Shown one piece after another: positions 50,852 through 56,927 of a stretch of 64,000 nucleotides of DNA (position 1 is its first letter; each line of letters opens with the position of its first letter). Below the pieces are notes generated by a model. It was not told the DNA's origin and did not search any database. It worked only from the letters and a program-made list of their open reading frames with translations. The DNA is taken from positions 26,758 to 90,757 of the forward strand of contig NZ_CABVQC010000033.1 in the NCBI RefSeq assembly GCF_902499175.1, given 5' to 3'. Source of the stretch: Burkholderia aenigmatica. GTDB taxonomy: Bacteria; Pseudomonadota; Gammaproteobacteria; Burkholderiales; Burkholderiaceae. The position numbers were made by a program, and so were the translations under genes.

Positions 50852-51210
50852 CGGATCCGGCCTCTGTCGCGGCGGCCGATCGCGCCAGTTCAGGCCGTGC
50901 ACTCCAATCCAACCAACAACTCAGCCCGCAGGCTTTTCAACAGCCGGGGTCTCGGGGCGAAGCCCTGAGTGTCTGCGACGGGCGCGAAGCGACCTAGCGG
51001 ACCAGGATCAGATGCGTGCCGTGAGGCACACATCTGGCATCCTGCCCTGTACCGTTGTGTACTCGTGCTGCGAATCTAAGGCAGATTTGCGGCAGACCTG
51101 CTGGGCTTTGTGAATGGTTTTCGGCTATCTAGGGAGCAGAGTGCACGCGATTCGCCTGTGAAGTCCTCTGGGAACTGCCACGGCCCCGAGTCGCCTGGGG
51201 GGCGGGATCG
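50852..51210. other. likely oriT region
   Basis: A gene-free stretch between divergent transfer units. It has a hairpin CTCGGGGC-GAA-GCCCTGAG (50951-50969), a second hairpin GTGCC-GTGA-GGCAC (51016-51029), and 9 bp later ATCCTGCCC (51039-51047). ATCCTG is the nic hexamer of RP4, cut before the next C (known); here that is between 51044 and 51045. The encoded relaxase is RP4 TraI-like. RP4 oriT also lies between divergent operons that carry traJ and traK. The assignment is inference from these three agreements. Confidence 0.7.
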
Positions 51211-51239
51211 TTGAGGAAATGCATCGAATCATGTACATT
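51211..51239 (+). promoter_or_regulatory. predicted promoter of the rightward transfer unit
   Basis: TTGAGG (51211-51216) and TACATT (51234-51239) are 17 bp apart, 23 bp before the GTG at 51262. Confidence 0.5.
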
Positions 51240-51261
51240 CACGCCATATATTGAGTTCAAA

Positions 51262-51414
51262 GTGACTGGCTCTGGCCGGCGGAAGCGGGGTGGATTGGCG
51301 GTTGTTTTGCGTGAGGCGTTGCAAGCTTCTGAGCCGGCTATTACCCGCTTGAACGCCCTGACCAAGGCCGTCTTGTCGACATCAGCGAAGTGGAAAGGCT
51401 CGGCTTATGAGTGA
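51262..51414 (+). CDS. small basic protein next to oriT (possibly TraK-like)
   Basis: About 50 residues from GTG 51262; earlier non-ATG starts exist in the same frame, but they overlap the predicted promoter. The sequence (VTGSGRRKRGGLAVVLREAL, then ITRLNALTKAVLSTSAKW) is basic at the front and helical behind. It overlaps the next gene by 8 bp, so the two are coupled. By position it matches TraK of RP4, an oriT-binding protein, but the similarity in sequence is not clear. Confidence 0.5.
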   Translation: MTGSGRRKRGGLAVVLREALQASEPAITRLNALTKAVLSTSAKWKGSAYE

Positions 51415-52543
51415 ACCGATGGCTCGTCGCAGCGGTCCGCTGCACCGTATTTCGTCGTCTGATTTCGCCGTGGCCGAGGAAGTCCTCAAGACGGCGGCTC
51501 TCCTCATCGTTCCGGAGGATCAGAAGCAGCGGCAGGCCTTTGAGAAGCTGATGCCGCACCTCTATGTGCTACGCAACAAGGGATGCTCTTGGCCGCAGCT
51601 CACCAAGCTGCTGGGCGAATGCGGTTTTAACCTGCAGCCGTCCACGGTCCGCGCCTACTTCAGCGAGATGTTGGCCACGCGCATGGATGTCTGCCAGGGT
51701 CGAATGAACGAGCAGATCGCTCTCTTGGCTGCAATCCGTAGTGAAACGGCAGGCGCCGATGTCTCTGCGATCTCCGGGCGTGTGAATGCGTTTATGGAGC
51801 GGCTCCAGCAATCTGCAGCCCCCAAGCTCGACGCCATGTTCGGCCTGCCCAGCACGCCCGCCAATGGCCGCGTCATTGAAGCCGAGCCCGCCACGCCAGC
51901 CGGCCCCGCCCGGGTCGCTGGTTCGCCCCAACCCAGTCGCCCCGCCCGGCCTCGGCCTGCCGCACGGAAACCGCCTCAGGGCGCTGAGGGCGACGATGGC
52001 CATTCGGATGCCCCGACTGGCGAATTCGGTCTCCTGGGGCTTTCTACGCCGTCCCAGGCCCCTTCCAATGGTCCGCCAGGGTTCTTCACGCTCGACACGG
52101 ATCCATCACCTCCCGTGCCGGCTGCTGAGCCTCCTGAACGCAAGAACTCTCATGGCCAGGCACGCGCACCGATCGCAGGGGGAGCGACTCCAGTAGCGCC
52201 TGCTCCTGCGCCGGCTGAGGCTGTCAGGAAGCGGATCAGCGCCCTGCAGGACGGCGTTCCGGCCCTGAAGCCGCGTGACGGCGTGCCCGCCCATGTCTAT
52301 CAACCTGGTGAGTTGGAGCATCCCGCAATTCCCGGCCTCATGCTGACCCTGGAGCAACGCCTCTATGGCGCTGGCCTGGAGTACTGCGACGAGGAAGGCG
52401 ATGAAGCGGGTGTGCTCAAGGTCGAGACGCCGGACGAGAAGCGTTTCCGCGTGACCTGGCGGCAACGCGTTCCCATGACTCAGACGCGGACGGGCTCCTC
52501 ATTCACCAAGATGGACCCAGCGCTGTTCCCTACCAAGTCCTGA
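51407..52543 (+). CDS. transfer-region protein sharing a domain with the EAL protein
   Basis: A 378-residue protein. Residues about 45-100 (LYVLRNKGCSWPQLTKLLGE, then STVRAYFSEMLATRMDVC) align with the N-terminal domain of the EAL phosphodiesterase at 34957, including the RxKG, EC and LATRM-C positions. The form suggests a small helical DNA- or protein-binding domain. A long Pro/Ala-rich linker (about 145-290) leads to a C-terminal domain with MLTLEQRLYGAGLEYCDEEG and FRVTWRQRVP. It overlaps the oriT-side small gene and probably belongs to the relaxosome or the signalling of transfer. The family is not identified. Confidence 0.7.
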   Translation: MSEPMARRSGPLHRISSSDFAVAEEVLKTAALLIVPEDQKQRQAFEKLMPHLYVLRNKGCSWPQLTKLLGECGFNLQPSTVRAYFSEMLATRMDVCQGRMNEQIALLAAIRSETAGADVSAISGRVNAFMERLQQSAAPKLDAMFGLPSTPANGRVIEAEPATPAGPARVAGSPQPSRPARPRPAARKPPQGAEGDDGHSDAPTGEFGLLGLSTPSQAPSNGPPGFFTLDTDPSPPVPAAEPPERKNSHGQARAPIAGGATPVAPAPAPAEAVRKRISALQDGVPALKPRDGVPAHVYQPGELEHPAIPGLMLTLEQRLYGAGLEYCDEEGDEAGVLKVETPDEKRFRVTWRQRVPMTQTRTGSSFTKMDPALFPTKS

Positions 52544-52586
52544 GCTGCGGTCGCTTCCCGGACTGTCGCGGCCACCTTTGCCCAGA

Positions 52587-52609
52587 ATACGCACGCGTGC
52601 GTATATAAT
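52587..52609 (+). promoter_or_regulatory. 18-bp palindrome and promoter of the XRE regulator
   Basis: ATACGCACGCGTGCGTAT is a perfect 18-bp palindrome (52587-52604). Its last T is the first base of TATAAT (52604-52609), so binding would block the promoter. The site at 52914 is built the same way. Autorepression by the XRE protein at 52690 is inferred. Confidence 0.7.
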
Positions 52610-52689
52610 CGCCTCGGTGACGCTTCTGTTTGGCGTCCCGTTAGATGGATCCACCCTGGCTCCGGCCAACTAGTTCACGCATAGGAACG

Positions 52690-52914
52690 ATGAAAAAACC
52701 CCAGACCAACCGAGAAAAGCTCGTAGAGCTTCGTGCCCGCCTGGGCATGACCCAAACTGAAGCCGCGAACTTTCTGGAGGAAAAAACCATGCGCCCATGC
52801 AAGCTGCGAACGGTGCAGGCTTGGGAATCCGATCCTGCGCTCGGCAGTGCCCGCCCTGCGCCGGATTGGGCCGTGAAACTTCTCACCGAAGAAGCTGAAA
52901 ATAGGGGTTGCTAA
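52690..52914 (+). CDS. XRE-type regulator
   Basis: A 74-residue helix-turn-helix protein with AGGAACG before the ATG. The motif is LVELRARLGMTQTEAANFLE followed by CKLRTVQAWE, and the protein ends soon after, so it is a minimal DNA-binding unit. It is flanked by two almost identical 18-bp palindromes, one over its own promoter and one over the promoter of the next gene; a core copy lies before the TraJ-like gene. The stop codon overlaps the second palindrome. It is the likely repressor at all three places. Confidence 0.75.
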   Translation: MKKPQTNREKLVELRARLGMTQTEAANFLEEKTMRPCKLRTVQAWESDPALGSARPAPDWAVKLLTEEAENRGC

Positions 52915-52936
52915 TACGCACATGTGCGTATAGAAT
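52914..52936 (+). promoter_or_regulatory. 18-bp palindrome and promoter of the lipoprotein gene
   Basis: ATACGCACATGTGCGTAT is a perfect 18-bp palindrome (52914-52931). Its last T is the first base of TAGAAT (52931-52936), exactly as at 52587. Confidence 0.7.
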
Positions 52937-52984
52937 GGATTCATGCTGATTGCAGCGGGCAGTCGGCGAATCTGGAGAATCACC

Positions 52985-53278
52985 ATGAAATTCATCAGCA
53001 TCCTCCTCCTCGCGCTCTCCCTGTCCTTGGCTGCATGCGGCGGCGTCTCGACGCTGAGCGGTGATTACCAGGCCAACGATGGCAAGAGCTTCCTGGTGTT
53101 TACCGCCGACGGCAAGGTCAAGACCAAGACCCTCATGGGCAAGGAAGTGGAGACCACGTACACCATTGCGGACAACAAGGTCACCTTCCAGTTTCCGAAC
53201 GGCATGCCGATGGCATACACCATCAACGCCGACGGCTCTCTGAGCGCGCCGATGTCCAGTGGTTTCAAGAAGGGCTGA
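52985..53278 (+). CDS. small lipoprotein
   Basis: A 97-residue protein with GGAG 7 bp before the ATG. The signal MKFISILLLALSLSLAAC ends in a clear lipobox with Cys18, so it is lipid-anchored. The mature part is a small beta-rich domain (LSGDYQANDGKSFLVFTADG, then VETTYTIADNKVTFQF), like plasmid lipoproteins of surface exclusion or of unknown role. It is controlled by the palindrome shared with the XRE gene and the TraJ-like gene. Entry exclusion is a reasonable guess but not shown. Confidence 0.7.
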   Translation: MKFISILLLALSLSLAACGGVSTLSGDYQANDGKSFLVFTADGKVKTKTLMGKEVETTYTIADNKVTFQFPNGMPMAYTINADGSLSAPMSSGFKKG

Positions 53279-53314
53279 AGCCACAAGCACCGCTGTCCAA
53301 TAGAAGGACGTGCC

Positions 53315-53512
53315 ATGAATCTCGGTAGCAATAGTGTCGGTGCGCGCCCCCTGGTCACTGGGTCTTGCTCGCTGTGCAGGAACCCTGTTTATGCTGACGA
53401 GGGGTATCACGCCGTATCCGGCCGCCATTGGGAGTGCGAGCTGCAGGTGGCTGCGAATCTGCCGATCAACGATGGAATCAACAATCCAGCGAAATCTGTT
53501 TTTCGCGGTTGA
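53315..53512 (+). CDS. small Cys-containing protein
   Basis: A 65-residue protein with AGAAGGA before the ATG. A CxxC pair (GSCSLCRNPVYADEGY) and a later HWECEL could bind a metal ion as a small zinc-ribbon-like unit. It is one of a series of small genes that follow the lipoprotein gene in the same direction. The function is unknown. Confidence 0.55.
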   Translation: MNLGSNSVGARPLVTGSCSLCRNPVYADEGYHAVSGRHWECELQVAANLPINDGINNPAKSVFRG

Positions 53513-53560
53513 TTCGATGCTCTGCGACACAGGCACACCGGTACTGACGAGGGAATGACG

Positions 53561-53746
53561 ATGCAAAACATGTACACCATGGCGCGCGACGAAGCGGCAG
53601 AGACACCGCAAGAACGTGCATTCGCTCGCTGGCTCAAGGACGTTCGGCGTGTCGCTGGCGGCGACGTGGACGAAGACCTTGCCTGGGACTTGTTCATCGA
53701 CGGCTGTGACCCGATCAGCGCTGTACATGAGATGCGCAACCAGTGA
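53561..53746 (+). CDS. hypothetical 61-residue protein
   Basis: A small acidic helical protein. The second ATG (53561) is preferred to the first (53555) because GAGGGA then lies at normal distance. It contains ERAFARWLKDVRRVAGGDVD and WDLFIDGCDP. The stop overlaps the next start (GTGA). The function is unknown. Confidence 0.55.
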   Translation: MQNMYTMARDEAAETPQERAFARWLKDVRRVAGGDVDEDLAWDLFIDGCDPISAVHEMRNQ

Positions 53747-54138
53747 TCTCGATGAAAAGCTGTGGCCTAACCACCCTTCCCAAGCCCTGCGCTTCGTGTC
53801 CATGGCGCCGCGATGCAGTGGCCGGTGACATCCCGAATTTCGACCTGGAGCTGGCCGAAAGCTTGGCGTCGACGTGCCCGGACAAGCGAGGTATGGGGCC
53901 GGACTTCGGTGCAAGCATGTTCGCTTGCCATCAATCCAAGGTCGGAGCAGAGTTTGCATGCGCCGGCTGGCTGGCCACGGTCGGAGACTGCCATCCGGGC
54001 GTTCGGTTGGCCGTCATGTCCGGCCACCTTGATTCCGCTGCTCTCTCGCCTGGCGCCGATTGGCCCGCACTCCACGCCGACTATCCTGAGGTCCTAGAAA
54101 AGCTTCGTGAGTCGGGACTGGCTAACAAGCAGGACTAA
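53743..54138 (+). CDS. DUF6283-like Cys-rich protein
   Basis: A 131-residue protein starting at GTG 53743, overlapping the previous stop; an ATG at 53752 is also possible. The motif PCASCPWRRDAVAGDIPNF, a later FACHQSK and a final FACAGW are typical of DUF6283 proteins, in which the Cys and His residues probably bind a metal or cluster. The biochemical role of that family is not known. It belongs to the small-gene series downstream of oriT. Confidence 0.65.
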   Translation: MISMKSCGLTTLPKPCASCPWRRDAVAGDIPNFDLELAESLASTCPDKRGMGPDFGASMFACHQSKVGAEFACAGWLATVGDCHPGVRLAVMSGHLDSAALSPGADWPALHADYPEVLEKLRESGLANKQD

Positions 54139-54155
54139 CTTCTATTGAGCGTGCA

Positions 54156-54524
54156 ATGGCTAAATTCCTTGGCGCGGTCCGTTTCACCGACGGCAACCTG
54201 ATGTGGTTCATCTGGAACGGCACTATCGATCTTGCTAGGCCAAAGCTGTTCGCCTCGCCTGAAGCTGCGAGTGATGCCTGGGATGACCCGCAGACCGACA
54301 TGTTTGAAAACCGCTATCGCCCGGGCGGAGAGCTGGTCGACGTCATGCCGTTGTACGGGCTGGACAACCCTGCGGTGTATTTCCAAAGCCGCGCAAATCG
54401 TGAACGGATGCTCCTGATCGGCCCCCTCTGCTTTGATCAAGCCTTAGAAGAGGAGCGCCATGGTGAGCGAGATCAAAGCAATCCGCTGACCGGTCAAAGC
54501 AACACGACTACACCGACAAACTGA
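54156..54524 (+). CDS. hypothetical 122-residue protein
   Basis: A soluble protein of unknown family. The front (MAKFLGAVRFTDGNLMWFIW) and YGLDNPAVYFQSRAN look like a small alpha/beta domain; the last 25 residues are polar and unordered. It lies between two other unknown genes in the same direction and has no clear ribosome-binding site. Confidence 0.5.
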   Translation: MAKFLGAVRFTDGNLMWFIWNGTIDLARPKLFASPEAASDAWDDPQTDMFENRYRPGGELVDVMPLYGLDNPAVYFQSRANRERMLLIGPLCFDQALEEERHGERDQSNPLTGQSNTTTPTN

Positions 54525-54540
54525 ACGGGGAAGAGCACTC

Positions 54541-55368
54541 ATGACTTTCGATATCTTCGCCGCGATGGCGCGATCGGGCCCCAGCACCATCGCTGTCCAC
54601 AACGTCCTGCTGCTCGATGTGCAGCCAACGGAAGACGGGCTTGAACGCCTGACCATCGAGTACGGCGGCACCACGCGCGAGCTGGTCGGCGGCGGTCGCT
54701 TCCGCGAGGAATGGAGCCGCCGTGAAGTGGGCAAGTTCGGCTGTGTCGTGCCGGCATCACCGTTGACCACCGACACGCCAATCGGTGCCTGCTACTTCCG
54801 GTCGTACATGGATCAGAGCCTGAGACGAGTACCTGAACTCGATATGGCCGACAAATGGGCTCTGTCTGGACAGAGTGCGACCGCTTGCACGGTTGGATGG
54901 GTGTGCGAGGCTCGGCCGCAAGGATTTCTCGCGCCGGCCGGACTTGTCCCTGGCGAGCGTGGACAGTTCGTCCCTGACGAGACGGTTGAAGTCACCCTCC
55001 GGGTGCCGCCCGAGTTTGTTCGGGAGTGCCATCGCGTGCAGATGTCGCCTGAGGAAGTCCTGCGGAGCTTCGCGGGCGACCTTGCCGGCATCCACAACCT
55101 GGTGGCATGTCCCCGTGCAGACGGCTACGGCAGCAACGGCAGCGATGAACGCGACAAGGCGGAGGAATGGCTCGACCGTGCACATGGGATGAAGAGGATC
55201 GACTTGGAAGCCGTGGAAGCGCGGGAGGAAGAGGAGGAGCAAGAGCGAAACCAGTGCGAGGAGTTCGGAGAGCTGCTGCGCGACTTCATTGACAACGGTG
55301 GCAAGGCCGATGACCTGTTTACGGCCGTGCAAGCTCTGGTCGACAAGCAGGCTCAAGGAAACCAGTAG
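54541..55368 (+). CDS. hypothetical 275-residue protein
   Basis: An acidic protein of unknown family. The first half is beta-rich (LTIEYGGTTRELVGGGRFRE), the middle has VEVTLRVPPEFVRECHRVQM, reminiscent of short DNA-binding beta-helix units, and the second half ends in a strongly charged helix with EAREEEEEQERNQCEEF. A weak hairpin CACGCC/GGCGTG (55369-55391) follows. No function is assigned. Confidence 0.55.
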   Translation: MTFDIFAAMARSGPSTIAVHNVLLLDVQPTEDGLERLTIEYGGTTRELVGGGRFREEWSRREVGKFGCVVPASPLTTDTPIGACYFRSYMDQSLRRVPELDMADKWALSGQSATACTVGWVCEARPQGFLAPAGLVPGERGQFVPDETVEVTLRVPPEFVRECHRVQMSPEEVLRSFAGDLAGIHNLVACPRADGYGSNGSDERDKAEEWLDRAHGMKRIDLEAVEAREEEEEQERNQCEEFGELLRDFIDNGGKADDLFTAVQALVDKQAQGNQ

Positions 55369-55439
55369 CACGCCGAAAAGTAATTGGCGTGCAAGTGCCC
55401 GCGCCGGCCGGTTGCCGGTTAATCAATCAGGAGAACAAG

Positions 55440-55808
55440 ATGGACGACAACAACAGCGGCGGCCTGGGCAGCGCCATCGGCACCTTGGCGCTGGGCGCTG
55501 GCCTTGCAGCATGGATCCTGCTGCCCTTTTACATCCTGTGGCGTTTCGGCCTTCACTACCTTGCGGCGATTCTTGCGCCGATCGCGACCGTCATTGCGAT
55601 CTACCAGACCGACCTGCTCAACTACTTTGATGGCAGCCACGGCTCTCACGACCAAATGCTCAATGCCTACTTCTCGCTGCCGTGGACTGCTTTCGCAGTC
55701 ATGTCGTGGGTCGGCTTGGTGCTGATGGTTGCAGCCGTAGCATTGGACGTGATCCCGTCCGCGTTTGCGGGTTCTGAGATTCGGGCAGCTCGCAAAGCGC
55801 AAGGGTAG
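55440..55808 (+). CDS. membrane protein, unknown
   Basis: A 122-residue protein; ATG 55440 has AGGAGA 6 bp upstream. Three hydrophobic segments are visible: LALGAGLAAWILLPFYILWR, YLAAILAPIATVIAIYQT, and FAVMSWVGLVLMVAAVALDV. A Gly/Asn-rich start precedes the first. The family is not recognised. Confidence 0.6.
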   Translation: MDDNNSGGLGSAIGTLALGAGLAAWILLPFYILWRFGLHYLAAILAPIATVIAIYQTDLLNYFDGSHGSHDQMLNAYFSLPWTAFAVMSWVGLVLMVAAVALDVIPSAFAGSEIRAARKAQG

Positions 55809-55834
55809 CCAGTGTTTTCGTTCAGGCTCTTGCC

Positions 55835-55849
55835 CTTTTGCGGCAAAAG
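55835..55849. promoter_or_regulatory. KorB-operator-like palindrome, site 7
   Basis: CTTTTGC-G-GCAAAAG, a perfect palindrome between the membrane-protein gene and the acyltransferase gene, 45 bp before the ATG at 55895. It is the rightmost of seven copies. Confidence 0.72.
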
Positions 55850-55894
55850 CCTGCGTGACATTCAGCCTTCAGTTATGTCGGCTTTCATTATCTG

Positions 55895-56455
55895 ATGTCC
55901 TGTACTCCCTTGCGAAGCCACAACCGTATGTTCCGCTCTGTCCTCCGTCTCGTACTTCGTGGTGTAGCGCTGCGCTTGCTGCGCGTCCGCGCCATCTATT
56001 CCGCTGCCACTGTCGACTTACTGCGGAATAAGCGGGTCATCGTTTGCTCGAATCACGTGAGTCTTCTCGATGGCGTCATCGTGGCTTTGGCCAGTCCGGT
56101 GCCGTTGACCTTCGGCGTCGATACGGACTTTTCTCGGCGCTCCAAGGTAGCCAGCCGTGGAATGGCCACGCTCGCCTGGCTCGGCTTCGGTGCCGTTGTT
56201 CCGATCGACGGAAGCTCACCTTTCGGAATTCGGTCGCTGTCCAAGGCATTGGATCGAGGCGAGTCGGTGATGCTCTTCCCTGAGGGCAAGATCAGCGAGA
56301 CCGGTTGCCCCAACCCAGATCAACCTGGCGTCGTCTGGCTGGCTCAGCGCTCCGGCGCAGAGGTCGTGCGCATTCGGATCCGTGGCGCGGAAAGAAGCCG
56401 GCTGTTTGCTAAATCGGGCGACCGGCTTTGGCCTCGCATCGAGATCCAGTTTTGA
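55895..56455 (+). CDS. PlsC-type acyltransferase
   Basis: A 186-residue protein of the lysophospholipid acyltransferase family. The catalytic HX4D motif is in VCSNHVSLLDGVIVALAS, and the second conserved block is LFPEGKISETG. It is shorter than many PlsC proteins and has no clear membrane segment apart from a hydrophobic, basic N-terminus. The start is uncertain (ATG 55895 or 55928). A KorB-like palindrome upstream suggests that it belongs to the plasmid programme and is not a late arrival. It may change host membrane lipids. Confidence 0.75.
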   Translation: MSCTPLRSHNRMFRSVLRLVLRGVALRLLRVRAIYSAATVDLLRNKRVIVCSNHVSLLDGVIVALASPVPLTFGVDTDFSRRSKVASRGMATLAWLGFGAVVPIDGSSPFGIRSLSKALDRGESVMLFPEGKISETGCPNPDQPGVVWLAQRSGAEVVRIRIRGAERSRLFAKSGDRLWPRIEIQF

Positions 56456-56530
56456 CTGCCTGCTGCAGCTCTATCGAGCTGCGCACTGGCGATCAAAGCC
56501 CGCTGCCGGGCGGAACCCTTGGACGATTGA

Positions 56531-56559
56531 CCGTTACCTCCGCGTTGCAGCGGTAACGG
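56531..56559. promoter_or_regulatory. inverted repeat before the secreted-protein gene
   Basis: CCGTTACC and GGTAACGG are perfect 8-bp arms with a 13-bp spacer. They may be a regulator site or an mRNA hairpin, 46 bp before the ATG at 56605. Confidence 0.45.
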
Positions 56560-56604
56560 TGAGTCGTTCCACTCGGCATCCATTCACAAAGGAGAACCAG
56601 AAGG

Positions 56605-56916
56605 ATGAAGAAATCTCTGATCATCGCAGCAGCTCTCGCCATGGCGTCGGCCGCTCAGGCCCAGCAGACCGCGTACAAGCCGCCTGTGGAAGCTCCCGCC
56701 GAAGGCAAGCACTGTGACCTCCCTGCAGGGGAGTTGCCCATCCCCGTGATCAACTACGACGCCAAGGGGCGCACCATGCGGTGCGTTGCTGCTGCTCCCG
56801 TCCGTGACACCATGATGGTCGGAAATGGTGGGGGGACATGGCGCTACGTCATCGAGAGCGAGAGCGTTCGCCTCGAACAAAAGCTGGATGGGGTCGTCTC
56901 AGAAAACGGAAAATAA
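56605..56916 (+). pseudogene. secreted protein, 3' end cut by a transposon
   Basis: An exported protein with signal peptide MKKSLIIAAALAMASAAQAQ. The mature part has two cysteines (GKHCDLPAGELPIPVINYD, MRCVAAAP). Native coding stops near residue 95, where the transposon's inverted repeat begins at 56890. The last codons (VVSENGK) and the stop are read from the repeat. The original C-terminus is lost, or lies beyond the right edge on the far side of the transposon. The function is unknown and the product is probably inactive. Confidence 0.7.
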
Positions 56917-56927
56917 AGCACGCTAAG
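56890..56927. repeat. 38-bp inverted repeat of a Tn21/Tn501-type transposon
   Basis: The sequence begins GGGGTCGTCTCAGAAAAC and ends AAAGCACGCTAAG, the known 38-bp terminal repeat of this Tn3 subgroup. It marks the left edge of the transposon. The 5 bp outside are TGGAT; the expected matching duplication at the other end lies beyond the window. Confidence 0.9.
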
